A DNA stretch of 64,000 nucleotides, taken from DASPWW01 sp963841715 (lineage in GTDB: Bacteria > Actinomycetota > Thermoleophilia > Solirubrobacterales > 70-9). Positions within the stretch are counted from its first letter, which is position 1; every line of letters begins with the position of its first letter. The notes below the pieces were generated by a model that was not told where the DNA came from, made no database searches, and saw nothing but the letters and a program-made list of their open reading frames with translations. This document shows positions 1 to 9,057 of this stretch, piece after piece. The position numbers were made by a program, and so were the translations under genes. The stretch lies in assembly GCA_963841715.1 (NCBI GenBank), contig CAWJDP010000001.1, forward strand, positions 248,001 through 312,000, read 5' to 3'.

Positions 1-15
1 GGGGCGCTGTACCCG

Positions 16-1128
16 GTGACGCTGCTCGGGCGCTGGATCGATCGCGCCGACGGCGCCGACGGCCCCGAGCTCGAGCGTGAGGCACGCCAGGCCGAGGCCC
101 AGCGGCGCCGCGCCGGCTCATGGGGCGCGAACGTGAACGGGAACCGCGCCAACGGCGCCGGCCCGGCCGGCGGGATGGGCGATCCCGCGCACCGCGCGGA
201 GCGCCGCCGCACCTCCGGCGACCTGCTGACCTACGAGCAGCTGTACGCGCTCTGGGAGCGCGGTAACTGGCGCGCCCACGAGCTCGACTTCGAGACCGAC
301 AAGCTCCATTGGCGGACGACGCCGACCGAGGGCCAGCAGCACCTCGCGTGGACGCTCGGCAGCTTCTACGTCGGCGAGGAGCGGGTCACCGCTGACCTCG
401 CCCCGTTCCTGCTCGCTGCGCCGAGTGGCGAGATCGAGGCGTTCCTGGCGACGCAGCTCGTCGACGAGGCCCGACATGCGGTCTTCTTCGACCGCTTCGC
501 GGCCGAGGTGATGACGCTCTCGGCGGATGACCTCCGCGGCCGCCTGCAGGAGATGGAGGCGACGATGAAAGGGGCGTGGCACTTCCTCTTCGACGACTCG
601 CTGCGCGACGTCGCGGACCGGATCAAGGCGCAGCCCGACGACCTCGAGCTGTTCGTCGAGGGCATCGTCACCTACCACATGGTCACCGAAGGCGTTCTCG
701 CGATGACCGGCCAGCGGACGATCCTCGAGTACGGCGAGGAGCACGGCCTCTATCCCGGTTTCCAGGAGGGGTTTTCGAAGGTCGAGCAGGACGAGCACCG
801 CCACATCGCCTTCGGGGTCCGGTTCCTGCGCGACGTCTGCGAGGAGCGCCCGGAGATGCGGCAGGTCGTCCTCGACACGCTGACCCGCCTCCTGCCCCGC
901 GCGGCCGAGGTGTTCGCGCCCCCGGAGGCCGAGAGCGCGGTCGAGTTCACTTCCTACAACTACCACTCGTCACAGGTCTACGGCTTCGCCTACACGGCAT
1001 TGAAGCGGCGAATGAAGGCGATCGGGATCGAGATCCCCGGTCCCGAGGTGCTGATGCCCGGGCCGATCGACCCCAACGGGCTCGACGGCCCGCGCCCGAA
1101 GCCCGAAATGGCTCCGGCTCCGGCCTGA
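16..1128 (+). CDS. Ferritin-like diiron protein (R2-type / R2-like oxidase)
   Basis: The protein carries the ferritin-like four-helix metal site of ribonucleotide reductase R2 and R2-like ligand-binding oxidases. Visible ligands are E121/E122 in GEERVTAD, E151 and H154 in LVDEARHA, a later helix VEGIVTYHMVTEG, and the second ExxH in EQDEHRHIAFG. Such proteins bind Fe/Fe or Mn/Fe and carry out O2 chemistry, either radical generation or a two-electron oxidation. Residues 1-65 are polar and low in complexity and do not look like the domain, so ATG 175 (residue 54) is a plausible alternative start. The frame is also open to the left edge, so the annotated start is uncertain. The family is fairly sure, but R2 versus R2lox is not decided: no large-subunit gene is visible and the downstream gene is a solute-binding-like protein. 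Confidence 0.7.
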   Translation: MTLLGRWIDRADGADGPELEREARQAEAQRRRAGSWGANVNGNRANGAGPAGGMGDPAHRAERRRTSGDLLTYEQLYALWERGNWRAHELDFETDKLHWRTTPTEGQQHLAWTLGSFYVGEERVTADLAPFLLAAPSGEIEAFLATQLVDEARHAVFFDRFAAEVMTLSADDLRGRLQEMEATMKGAWHFLFDDSLRDVADRIKAQPDDLELFVEGIVTYHMVTEGVLAMTGQRTILEYGEEHGLYPGFQEGFSKVEQDEHRHIAFGVRFLRDVCEERPEMRQVVLDTLTRLLPRAAEVFAPPEAESAVEFTSYNYHSSQVYGFAYTALKRRMKAIGIEIPGPEVLMPGPIDPNGLDGPRPKPEMAPAPA

Positions 1129-1135
1129 TCGCAGG

Positions 1136-1846
1136 GTGCCGGACGCGGACACGATCGAAGCGGGGACCCTCCTCGTCGCCTCGGCCTTCCCCGACCCGCC
1201 GTTCGACCTCGAACGCGACGGCAGGGACACGGGGTTCGACGCAGAGCTGATGCGGGCGGTGTGCGAGCGCCTGAAGCTGCGCTGGAAGGCGCATCGCTAC
1301 AAGGGCCAGGACTTCGACGGGATCTTCGACGGGCTGCGGACGCGAGCCTGCGACGCCGTCGCCTCGGGCACGACGATCACCCCGCACCGCGAGAGGCTCG
1401 CCGACTTCTCCGAGCCCTACTACGAGTCCGGCCAGGGCCTCGTCGTGAACGCGAGCCGGACGCCCGAGATCAAGTCCACCGACGACCTCGAGGGCGTGAC
1501 GATCGGGATCCAGGAGGGGAACACCTCCGACATCGTCGCGAAGCGCCTCAAGGGCGAGGGCAAGCTCGGCGAGATCCGCTACTACCCGTACGCAGGCATC
1601 GAGGGCGCGCTTGACGATCTCGAGGCGGGAGCGATTGGCGCGTTGATGAAGCTGCGCCCGGTGAGCGCCTGGCTGATCAAGGACCGGCCCGACCTCGCGC
1701 TCGTCGAGGAGGTCCCGACACACGAGCGGCTCGGGATCGCGTTCGCGCTCGGAAACGACGGCCTCCGCGAGCGCGTCAACGGCGCGCTCGCGGAGCTGCG
1801 CGACGACGGGACGCTGCGCGAGCTCAAGCGCGCCTGGCTCGACTGA
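1136..1846 (+). CDS. Solute-binding protein family 3-like protein lacking a signal peptide
   Basis: The 236 residues match the whole periplasmic amino-acid-binding fold (SBP_bac_3). An N-terminal segment TLLVASAFPDPPFD leads into TGFDAELMRAVCERL, followed by the family hallmark CDAVASGTTITPHRERLADF. A second lobe holds DDLEGVTIGIQEGNTSD, and the C-terminal helix is DDGTLRELKRAW. Normal members are exported, but this one has no signal peptide or lipobox. It begins with a GTG only 7 bases after the diiron gene, so it is probably cotranscribed with it. It may therefore bind a small molecule in the cytoplasm or act as an intracellular sensor, which is inference. The frame just upstream belongs to the diiron gene, so no lost signal peptide is apparent. 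Confidence 0.75.
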   Translation: MPDADTIEAGTLLVASAFPDPPFDLERDGRDTGFDAELMRAVCERLKLRWKAHRYKGQDFDGIFDGLRTRACDAVASGTTITPHRERLADFSEPYYESGQGLVVNASRTPEIKSTDDLEGVTIGIQEGNTSDIVAKRLKGEGKLGEIRYYPYAGIEGALDDLEAGAIGALMKLRPVSAWLIKDRPDLALVEEVPTHERLGIAFALGNDGLRERVNGALAELRDDGTLRELKRAWLD

Positions 1847-1874
1847 GGGGCTGGGGCTGGGAGGCTCGTTGGCG

Positions 1875-2225
1875 ATGCGGCTGGTCCATCTCTACACGGG
1901 TGACGACGGTCAGTCCCGGTTCCGCGACGGCGAGCTCGAGCTCGATCCGCTCGACGACGGCAGCGCGCGCTCGACGGCCGAGCGCGCCGCGAAGGTCAGC
2001 TTCGAGGAGACGCCGGCGGGCTCGAGCCTCGAGTGGCACAACGCACCCGAGCGCCAGTACGTGATCACGCTCACCGGGACGCTCGAGTTCGAGACCCGGC
2101 GGGGGGAGACGTTCACGATCTCGCCCGGCGACGTGCTGCTCGCGGAGGACACGACGGGCGGCGGCCACCGCTGGCGCCTCGTCGACGAGGACCCGTGGCG
2201 CCGGGTTTACGTCGGCATTGGGTGA
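1875..2225 (+). CDS. Small cupin-domain protein
   Basis: This single-domain cupin of about 116 residues has the beta-barrel core SSLEWHNAPERQYVITLTG, then GETFTISPGDVLLAEDTTGGGH. The usual metal-binding cupin motif 1, G(X)5HXH(X)3-4E(X)6G, is only partly kept: H in WHNAPERQYV, and a later H in GGGHRW. The ligand is unknown. An in-frame TTG two codons upstream (1869) is an alternative start. It follows the solute-binding-like gene by about 30 bases and may close that short operon. Enzyme versus ligand-sensing role cannot be settled from sequence. Confidence 0.7.
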   Translation: MRLVHLYTGDDGQSRFRDGELELDPLDDGSARSTAERAAKVSFEETPAGSSLEWHNAPERQYVITLTGTLEFETRRGETFTISPGDVLLAEDTTGGGHRWRLVDEDPWRRVYVGIG

Positions 2226-2344
2226 CCGCGGGGGAGTCCGCGACCGCCCGTCCGGGCACGGGCCGGTTGAGCCCGGTAGTGTCTCCGACGGTACTTACTA
2301 GGCAGAGGGGTTTGCTCTTGATTCGCATCAGCAGCGTTAGGGGA

Positions 2345-3559
2345 ATGGCGTCACGCCGGCGAGGGATCGGTCTGTTCGGCACGGTGGTCGCCGCGGCCGC
2401 GCTCCTCGTCGTTCCCGCGGCCAGCGAGGCGACGTTCACCACCGGCGGCAACGGGAAGATCGCGTTCACGAGCAACCGGGGCGTCCCGGCGAACAACGAC
2501 ATCGTCGTCGCGAACGCCGACGGCAGCGCGCCGACGGACATCACCTCGGACTCTCCCCAGGCGGACCAGCAGGCGACATGGTCGCCGCTGGGCAACCAGA
2601 TCGCCTACCAGCACCTGACCGCAACGGGGAACACCGACATCTTCACGATGAACGCCGACGGGAGTGGCAAGACGAACATCACGACGGCGTCCACGGCGGG
2701 GGACTTCCATCCGACCTACACCCCCGACGGGAGGATCGTGTTCGCGAGCGCGCGCGTCGGCCCAGCGAACCAGGACATCTTCGTCATGAACGCCGACGGG
2801 TCGAACGCGGTCAACCTCACCAACACGACTGCTAAGGCGGAGGCGAACCCCAACGTCTCCCCCGACGGCACGAAGATCGTCTATCAGGCCCCCGGCGGAG
2901 CGACGACACAGATCTGGATCATGAACAGCGACGGCTCGGGGCAGCAGCAGCTGACCTCGGGAGCGACCGCGAACAGCCAGCCGGCGTTCTCGTCCGACGG
3001 GACGAAGATCGTCTTCGCCGCGGCGCAGACCGCCGGCGACACGGACATCGACACGATGAACGCCGACGGCTCGGGGATCCTCGACCTGACTACGGCAGAC
3101 GCGACGGCCGAGCGCCACCCCGCGTACTCGGGTGACGGCACGAAGATCCTGTTCACGCGTCCGAACCCGGCGCAGCTGGACGTGTTCTCGATCAGCGCCG
3201 CCGACGGGTCCGGGGCGACCAACCTCACCCCGGACGCGCCCACCACCAACGAGTTCGAGCCCGCGCAGCAGGTCCTCTACGAGTGCGGAGGCAAGCCCGC
3301 GACGATCCTCGGCACTCCCGGGAACGACAACGTCAAGGGAACCAATGCATCCGACGTGATCGTCCTGCTCGGCGGCAACGACAAGGCCAACGGGAGGAAG
3401 GGCAACGACCGGATCTGCGGCGGCGACGGCAACGACAAGATCAAGGGCGGAAAGGGCAAGGACAAGCTGTTCGGCGATGCCGGCAAGGACAGGCTGATCG
3501 GCGGTCCCCAGAAGGACAAGATCAAGGGCGGTCCGGGCAAGGACCACGTGACGCAGTAG
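2345..3559 (+). CDS. Secreted TolB-type beta-propeller protein with C-terminal RTX-like repeats
   Basis: A Sec signal peptide (residues 1 to about 30, MASRRRGIGLFGTVVAAAA) precedes six WD40-like PD40 blades. Each blade has the form SPDGTKIVF...DIFVMNADGSG, spanning residues about 35-305, as in TolB and related propellers. After a Cys-containing linker the last 60 residues hold glycine- and aspartate-rich nonapeptide-like repeats (GGNDKANGRKGND, GGDGNDKIKGGKGKD) of the hemolysin-type calcium-binding class, but many Asp are replaced by Lys, so calcium binding may be weakened. It is probably an extracellular, surface-associated protein. The start was chosen at ATG 2345 because it yields an intact signal peptide; the frame is open further upstream but runs antisense-like there. 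Partner and ligand are unknown. Confidence 0.8.
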   Translation: MASRRRGIGLFGTVVAAAALLVVPAASEATFTTGGNGKIAFTSNRGVPANNDIVVANADGSAPTDITSDSPQADQQATWSPLGNQIAYQHLTATGNTDIFTMNADGSGKTNITTASTAGDFHPTYTPDGRIVFASARVGPANQDIFVMNADGSNAVNLTNTTAKAEANPNVSPDGTKIVYQAPGGATTQIWIMNSDGSGQQQLTSGATANSQPAFSSDGTKIVFAAAQTAGDTDIDTMNADGSGILDLTTADATAERHPAYSGDGTKILFTRPNPAQLDVFSISAADGSGATNLTPDAPTTNEFEPAQQVLYECGGKPATILGTPGNDNVKGTNASDVIVLLGGNDKANGRKGNDRICGGDGNDKIKGGKGKDKLFGDAGKDRLIGGPQKDKIKGGPGKDHVTQ

Positions 3560-3563
3560 GGCC

Positions 3564-4550
3564 CTAGATCAGCCCTTCCGAGCGCGCCCACTGCTCGGTC
3601 CGGCGCATCCCCTCGTCGAGGTCGACACGCGGCTCCCAGCCGAGCTCGTCGCGGATCCGCTCCGTCGGCGCGGTCCCCGTGCGGTCGACGAACGTGAGCG
3701 CGCGGGCGGTCATCAGCGGCGGCGCACCTCGCAGGCGCGCGATCACTTCCGTCACCGCCCCTGCGGCGAGGAGGAGGGGACGAGGAAGTTTGCGCGGCTC
3801 GCGCGCGTTCGCGATCCGAGCGATCCGCCGGAAGTATTCCTCGAAGGTCACGGCCTCACCGTCCCACGCGGTGTAGGCGCGCCCCGGCTCGCCACCCAGC
3901 AGCCCGAGCTTGATCGCCTCGACGAGGTCGTCGACGTAGACCGGGAGCATCAGGCCCCGTCCGCTGCCCGGCAGCGCGAGGTGGCCGCTCTTCGCCATCG
4001 CGATCGGGCGCACGACCCACTGCGAGCTCCCGGGGCCGTAGACGTCGCCGGGGCGGATCACGACCGCGCCGCGGCCGCGCGCAATCCGGTCCGAAGCGCT
4101 CTTCGTGTCGATGTACGGGATCCCGTAGGTGCGGTGGAACGCCTCCTCGTGCTGGGAGGAGGGGTTGTCGTAGCCGTAGACGACGACCGAGCTGATGTGG
4201 ACGACGCGCTCGACCCCGGCCTCGTGTGCGGCGTCGAGCACGTTCGCGGTCCCGCGCACGTTGACCTCGACGAAGTCCTCCATCTCGCCGTAGTCGGTGA
4301 CGTAGGCTGCGGTGTGGACGAGCAGCTCGAGCCCCTCGAGCGCGCGTTCGAGCGCCGCGCGATCGGTGACGTCGGCCTCGACGAAGATCCCGCCGAGCTC
4401 GCGGACGCGCTCGCCTGCCGCGGGGTTGACGTCGATCCCGGTCACCTCGGCGCCCTCGGCGGCGAGCTCGCGCACCGTCGTCGCGCCGATGAACCCGCCG
4501 GCGCCCGTGACCGCGGCCGTGCGGCCCTCGAATCGATCGCGCTCGGGCAC
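3564..4550 (-). CDS. NAD(P)-dependent epimerase/dehydratase family protein
   Basis: This extended short-chain dehydrogenase of 328 residues has a Rossmann nucleotide site VTGAGGFIGATTVREL near the N-terminus. It also has VHTAAYVTDYG, the serine region VVHISSVVVYG and an active-site Tyr/Lys pair in GIPYIDTKSASDR. The product class covers nucleotide-sugar epimerases and 3-beta-hydroxysteroid dehydrogenase-like enzymes, and the substrate cannot be named. The start is GTG 4550; an upstream open frame continues to 4763 but runs opposite the divergent PAP2 gene and has no Rossmann character. The stop lies 5 bases from the stop of the convergent TolB-like gene. The 22-base gap to the divergent gene must hold both promoters. 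Confidence 0.82.
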   Translation of the reverse strand: MPERDRFEGRTAAVTGAGGFIGATTVRELAAEGAEVTGIDVNPAAGERVRELGGIFVEADVTDRAALERALEGLELLVHTAAYVTDYGEMEDFVEVNVRGTANVLDAAHEAGVERVVHISSVVVYGYDNPSSQHEEAFHRTYGIPYIDTKSASDRIARGRGAVVIRPGDVYGPGSSQWVVRPIAMAKSGHLALPGSGRGLMLPVYVDDLVEAIKLGLLGGEPGRAYTAWDGEAVTFEEYFRRIARIANAREPRKLPRPLLLAAGAVTEVIARLRGAPPLMTARALTFVDRTGTAPTERIRDELGWEPRVDLDEGMRRTEQWARSEGLI

Positions 4551-4572
4551 GCCGGACTTATACTCGCCCGCC

Positions 4573-5524
4573 TTGGGCTGGGTACGCCAACGTCGCAGGC
4601 GCTCGCCGCTTCGGCCGGTCGTCCGTGGCGCGGCGCTGGCCTCGCTCGCGGCCGCGTTCGCGATTCCGCTCGCACGCAAGCGCGCCAAGATCCCACCCCT
4701 GGTGACGACCGCCTCCGTCGCGGCGGCCCCGTTCGCCCTCGCCGTGCTGCGCCCGCGGACCAAGCTTCGCGACGCCGGCCTGTTCGCGCTTCAGATGTGG
4801 GCGTTCACGGTCGTCCACGAGCTTCCGTACGACGATCCCGAGCGGCTGCGGGAGCGGCTCCGCGTCCGCTACCCGATCCGCGTCGACCGCGCGATTGGAG
4901 CCGGCGAGCTCCCGACGCTAAGGCTTCAGCGCACCCTGTCGCGTCCGGGGCGCTCGACGGCGTTCGATCGCTTCCTCACGTTCGCCCACTGGGCGTGGTT
5001 CCTCGAGCCACACCTCGCGCTGACCTGGATCCTCGTTCGGGACCAGGGGCGGTTCCCGAAAGCCGCGCGACAGATGGGCGCCGCTTACGACATCGGCTGC
5101 GCGGTCTACTTCCTCGTCCCGACGGCGCCGCCGTGGTGGGCGGCGCAGGAGGGCTACATGGGCGGAAAGGCGCGGCGGATCATGGTCGAGGTCGGCGAGC
5201 GCACCTGGGGGCGCTTCTGGCCGGCGATGTACCGCTCGCTCGGCGGCAACCCGTGGGCGGCGATGCCGTCGCTGCACTTCGCGACGTCGCTGCTCGCCGC
5301 GGTGCTGCTGAGCCGAGAGCGGTGCGGGGCCCGGCGCCGTCGGCTGGGGGTACGCGTCGACGCTCGGGTTCGCGCTCGTCTATCTCGGCGAGCACTACGT
5401 GGTCGACCTCGCGGCCGGCACTGCGATCATCATTGCGATCCGCAAGGGCGAGCCGCTCGTCGCCCCGCTGGCCGACCGAATCGGCGACACGGTGCAGCGG
5501 TTGGAGCGAATCGCGAACGGGTAG
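4573..5524 (+). pseudogene. PAP2-superfamily membrane phosphatase/transferase, one frameshift
   Basis: The membrane protein resembles the PAP2_3 (inositolphosphotransferase-like) branch. The first frame has hydrophobic helices and the catalytic signature MPSLHFATSLL (PSLHxA). Near 5311-5321 the frame must shift by one base to continue as GYASTLGFALVYLGEHYVV followed by DLAAGTA, which supplies the second conserved His of the active site, and it ends at TAG 5522. Read through without correction the last 60 residues are Arg-rich nonsense. A probable start is TTG 4573, 22 bases from the divergent epimerase start. Likely role: transfer or hydrolysis of a lipid phosphate at the membrane. Because only one base is wrong and the rest is intact, a sequencing error is likely. 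Confidence 0.7.
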
Positions 5525-5596
5525 AACGAGCAGGTGACTGCTCGACGAGGGGAGCCGCAGTCAGGCATCTAGGCGACTTGCGAGGATAGGAGGGCC

Positions 5597-6805
5597 ATGG
5601 TCGAGCCCGACGACCTGGACCTGGATCGCGAGGAGGCCGCCGCAGAGGCTGCGGTGCGTCATCCCGACCAGCCAGCCGAGGCGATCGAGGAGGCCGAGAA
5701 CGAAGAAGAGCCGACCTTCTTCGACGCGCGGCGGATCATCCAGACGACGGTCATCGTCCTCGTCCTCGTCGCCGCGATCTACGTGCTGTTCCCGAAGATC
5801 GTCGGCCTCCAGGGCTCGCTGTCGAAGCTGAGCGACGCCGAGCCGGGGTGGATTGCGATTGCGCTCGCCTTCGATGTGCTCGCGTTCGCGTCGTACGTGG
5901 CGCTGTTCCGCGGCGTCGTCGGCGAGAACGTCGTCCACCTCGAGTGGAGCGAGAGCTACCAGATCACGATGGCGGGGCTCGCCGCGACGCGGCTGTTCTC
6001 TGCCGGCGGAGCGGGGGGCATCGTGCTCACCTACTGGGCCCTCCGCAAGGCGGGGATGGAGCGCCGCCAGTCGGCATGCAGGATGGTCGCCTTCCTCGTC
6101 CTGCTGTACGCGGTCTACATGCTCGCCCTGATCGTGTTCGGCATCCTGCTCGACGCCGGTGTATTGAGCGGCGAGAGCCCGACCGGGCTGACGATCATTC
6201 CCGCCGCGATCGCCGCGGCGCTGTTCGTCCTCTTCCTGCTGATCGCGCTGATCCCCACGGACTTCGAGCGGCGGCTCGCGAACGCGACCCGCGGCGAACG
6301 CCGCTCGCGCCTTGCTCACCGCTTGGCGACGGTCCCAGCGACGCTCGCATCTGGAACCCGGACCGCGATCGACTTCGTCCGCAACCCTCGCCGCGGTGGC
6401 CTTGCGGTGATCGGCGCGGTTGGCTTCTGGGCGGCGAACATCGCGATCCTGTGGGCGAGCTTCAAGGCCTTCGGGGTAAAGGTCCCGCTCGGGGTCGTCG
6501 TCCAGGGCTTCTTCGTCGGCATGGTCGCGAACCTGTTCCCGTTCGCGCCCGGTGGGGTGGGGGCCGTCGACGCGGGGATGATCGGCACCTTCGTCCTCTT
6601 CGGCGTCCCCGGCGAGGCGGTGTTCCCCGCGGTGCTGATGTACAGGCTGATCGCCTTCTGGCTCCCGATCCCGCCGGGGATCGTCGCCTTCATCCAGCTT
6701 CGCCGCACGGTCGCGAGGTGGGAGAGCGAGGGGAAGGCGATACCGGCGGCCGCCGCGGCGGCGGATGGCGCCGGCTCGGGCTCAATACTTCAAAAAGTGA
6801 AGTAA
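5597..6805 (+). CDS. Lysylphosphatidylglycerol synthase TM region / YbhN-type integral membrane protein
   Basis: An acidic cytoplasmic N-terminus (about 45 residues) is followed by seven to eight hydrophobic helices. The family hallmarks are present: TMAGLAATRLFSAGGAGG in the middle, and LFPFAPGGVGAVDAGM near the C-terminus. This is the UPF0104/YbhN fold shared with the flippase domain of MprF, but there is no aminoacyl-transferase domain, so lysylation of lipid is not implied. The usual inference is lipid or polyprenyl-linked substrate translocation. It follows the PAP2-type gene by 72 bases in the same direction, which fits a shared lipid or envelope role. Start ATG 5597 is preceded by AGGAGGG at a short distance. 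Confidence 0.8.
   Translation: MVEPDDLDLDREEAAAEAAVRHPDQPAEAIEEAENEEEPTFFDARRIIQTTVIVLVLVAAIYVLFPKIVGLQGSLSKLSDAEPGWIAIALAFDVLAFASYVALFRGVVGENVVHLEWSESYQITMAGLAATRLFSAGGAGGIVLTYWALRKAGMERRQSACRMVAFLVLLYAVYMLALIVFGILLDAGVLSGESPTGLTIIPAAIAAALFVLFLLIALIPTDFERRLANATRGERRSRLAHRLATVPATLASGTRTAIDFVRNPRRGGLAVIGAVGFWAANIAILWASFKAFGVKVPLGVVVQGFFVGMVANLFPFAPGGVGAVDAGMIGTFVLFGVPGEAVFPAVLMYRLIAFWLPIPPGIVAFIQLRRTVARWESEGKAIPAAAAAADGAGSGSILQKVK
6787..6803. promoter_or_regulatory. Small inverted repeat ahead of trxB
   Basis: ACTTC and GAAGT form a five-base inverted repeat around a seven-base AT-rich loop, at the very end of the upstream reading frame and 82 bases before the thioredoxin reductase start. It stands out because the surroundings are GC-rich. 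It could be an operator or a weak transcript end; no T-run follows, so a classical terminator is unlikely. The call rests on the repeat alone. Confidence 0.25.
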
Positions 6806-6884
6806 CATATGTGGTGCACTTGCCCGGAGCGCAAGGAAGTAACGCAATCATCCAAACCAGAGTCGAATAACGCAGACGAGGTCG

Positions 6885-7913
6885 ATGGCAATGAGTGACC
6901 AGCGGATCGAGAACGTGATCATCATCGGTGGGGCCTGCGGCGGCTACACCGCCGCCACCTACGCCGCGCGCGCGGAGCTCGAGCCCCTGGTGATCGAGGG
7001 CTTCCAGTGGGGCGGTCAGCTCCAGAACACGACCGACGTCGAGAACTACCCCGGTTTCCCGGAGGGGATCACGGGGCCCGAGTTGATGCAGAAGTTCCGC
7101 GACCAGGCCGCGCGCTTCGGGACGCGGTTCATCACCGACGACGCGACCCGGATCGAGCTCTCTGACGGCGGCATCCATCACGTGTGGGTGAACGACGAGG
7201 AGCACCTGGCCAAGGCCGTGATCCTCGCGATGGGCGCCGAGCCGAAGCGGCTCGGGGTCCCCGGCGAGCTCGAGCTCGGCGGCAAGGGCGTCTCGACCTG
7301 CGGCGTCTGCGACGGAGCCTTCTACAAGGGCAAGGACGTGATCGTCGTCGGCGGCGGTGACTCGGCTATGGAGGACTCGATCTTCGTTTCGAAGTTCGCC
7401 AACAACCTGACGATCGTCAACCGGCGCGATGTCTTCCGCGCGTCCAAGATCATGGAGGAGCGGGCGCGCTCGGTCGACAACATCCACGTCAAGACCCCGT
7501 TCGTCGTCGAGGAGTTCCTCCCCGGCGACGACGGCTCGATCGAGAAGGCGCGATTGCGCAACACGGAGACCGACGAGAACGAGGAGATTGAGATCGGGGG
7601 CGCGTTCATCGCGATCGGCCACACGCCGCGCTCCGAGCTCGTCGTCGGGCAGGTCGACACCGACGCTGAGGGCTACGTCGTCACCGAGGGCAACTCTACG
7701 CGGACCAACCTCGCCGGCGTATTCGCCGTCGGCGACCTCGTCGACCACACCTACCGCCAGGCCGTGACCGCGGCCGGCACCGGAACGATGGGCGCGCTCG
7801 ACGCGGAGTGGTACCTGCGCGACACGCCGCCCTCGCCCGAGGCGACCTGGGCGGGCAAGTCCGGACAGGCCCTTGAAGGCCTGCCGGACGAAACCGAGAC
7901 GGTCGAGGCGTAG
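6885..7913 (+). CDS. trxB: Thioredoxin-disulfide reductase-like flavoprotein
   Basis: The 342 residues follow the low-Mr thioredoxin reductase plan. An FAD domain comes first, then the redox CxxC CGVCDG at residues 139-142 (usual CATCDG), the NADPH site VVGGGDSAMED at 155-163, and the C-terminal FAD motif NLAGVFAVGDLVDHTYRQ. FAD and NADPH would shuttle electrons to a thioredoxin. One oddity is that the first FAD motif reads IIGGACGGYTAA instead of IIGSGPAGYTAA, replacing the second invariant glycine with Ala17 and Pro with Cys18. The same bases read in the next frame give Gly-Pro-Ala, so two compensating indels are suspected. The C-terminus carries about 30 extra residues. It is followed 16 bases later by a metallo-beta-lactamase-fold gene. 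Confidence 0.85.
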   Translation: MAMSDQRIENVIIIGGACGGYTAATYAARAELEPLVIEGFQWGGQLQNTTDVENYPGFPEGITGPELMQKFRDQAARFGTRFITDDATRIELSDGGIHHVWVNDEEHLAKAVILAMGAEPKRLGVPGELELGGKGVSTCGVCDGAFYKGKDVIVVGGGDSAMEDSIFVSKFANNLTIVNRRDVFRASKIMEERARSVDNIHVKTPFVVEEFLPGDDGSIEKARLRNTETDENEEIEIGGAFIAIGHTPRSELVVGQVDTDAEGYVVTEGNSTRTNLAGVFAVGDLVDHTYRQAVTAAGTGTMGALDAEWYLRDTPPSPEATWAGKSGQALEGLPDETETVEA

Positions 7914-7929
7914 TAGCTTTAGCCGCCGA

Positions 7930-9057
7930 ATGGCGGTTCTCGAGAGTCCCGAGAAACTCGGCCTCAAGCCCTTCAGCGAGTTCGACGAGGCGAACTCGAC
8001 CTGGCCACGGGGCGATCGCCCGGCGGCGATCCGCGAGGCCGCGGCCGAGTTCCGCGCCCGTTTCGCGACGGACGAGAACCGCGTTCGGGCGGTCAGGACG
8101 GTTGACATCGCCTCGGCGGGCTACCCGCTGAAGTTCGCCTTCGGCGGCGCTGCCCGCGGCGCGAACCCGTTCATCAACATCATCAACCGGCTCCAGGTCG
8201 TCCAGTTCGAGGACTTCGACGGCCGGCTGCGGACGCTTGCGTACGAACCGACGGTGCCCGAGGGACCGGCCGAGGCGCCGTTCTACGAGCAGCAGATCGA
8301 GCGCCTGGGCGAGTTCCTCTCCTACAAGGTGCTGGCGAACATCTACAACTCGGTCCCAGAGGCGCTCGCGAAGGCCGGGCTCGGGCCCGAGGATGTCGAC
8401 TTCATCAGCTTCGACCACCTCCACGTCCAGGACGTCCGCTTCGTGCTCGGGACGACCGAGCCGATCGAGGGCGAGTCCGCGCCGCGGCCGCCGCTGTTTC
8501 CGAACGCGAAGCTGCTCACCCAGCGCAAGGAGTGGGACACGTTCCGCAGCATCCACCCGATGCAGTGGGCGTGGTACGTCCGCGACGGCGTCAAGGACAT
8601 TCCCGAGGAGAACGTCGTCCTGCTCGACGGCGACGTCGAGCTCGGCAGGGGCGTCGCCCTCGTTTGGACGCCGGGGCACACGGACGGCAACCACTCGATC
8701 TGCATCAACACCCCCGAGGGAGTGTGGGTCTCGTCCGAGAACGGCGTCGCGGCGGACAACTGGCATCCGCGCCTGTCGAAGATCCCCGGGGTGCGCAAGA
8801 ACGCGGAGTTCTTCGGCCGCGAGGTGATCCTGAACTCGAACACGCTTGAGGACTCGATCGACCAGTACGACTCGATGATCAAGGAGAAGGCGCTCGCGGA
8901 CCCCAACCGCCGCGACTCGCGCTACCAGAACGTGTTCCCGTCCTCGGAGATGGCGGCTTGGCGACGCCAGTGGCCGGTCGCCCCGACGTTCACCTATGGC
9001 GGCATGAGCTACGGCACGATCGAGCGCCCCAGCTTGAGCAACGGCGCGCGCGCCTAG
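7930..9057 (+). CDS. Metallo-beta-lactamase-fold hydrolase, substrate unknown
   Basis: The protein has 375 residues. The metal motif HxHxxD is present as FDHLHVQDVR at about residues 160-166, the next His in VWTPGHTDGNHS, and an Asp-containing segment NGVAADNWHP. This supports a dinuclear metallohydrolase of the MBL superfamily. The N-terminal 150 residues are longer than in minimal members and contain no motif I recognise. ATG 7930 was chosen; a TANNNT-like hexamer (TAGCTT) lies about 10 bases upstream, as in many leaderless actinobacterial genes. It is 16 bases behind trxB and may share its transcript. Its stop overlaps the stop of the convergent PaaX-type regulator by four bases. Confidence 0.75.
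   Translation: MAVLESPEKLGLKPFSEFDEANSTWPRGDRPAAIREAAAEFRARFATDENRVRAVRTVDIASAGYPLKFAFGGAARGANPFINIINRLQVVQFEDFDGRLRTLAYEPTVPEGPAEAPFYEQQIERLGEFLSYKVLANIYNSVPEALAKAGLGPEDVDFISFDHLHVQDVRFVLGTTEPIEGESAPRPPLFPNAKLLTQRKEWDTFRSIHPMQWAWYVRDGVKDIPEENVVLLDGDVELGRGVALVWTPGHTDGNHSICINTPEGVWVSSENGVAADNWHPRLSKIPGVRKNAEFFGREVILNSNTLEDSIDQYDSMIKEKALADPNRRDSRYQNVFPSSEMAAWRRQWPVAPTFTYGGMSYGTIERPSLSNGARA

Noticed and set aside
3300..3559. CRISPR-like repetition
   Set aside because: The regular units are glycine/aspartate codons of RTX-like protein repeats in frame, without constant repeats and unique spacers.
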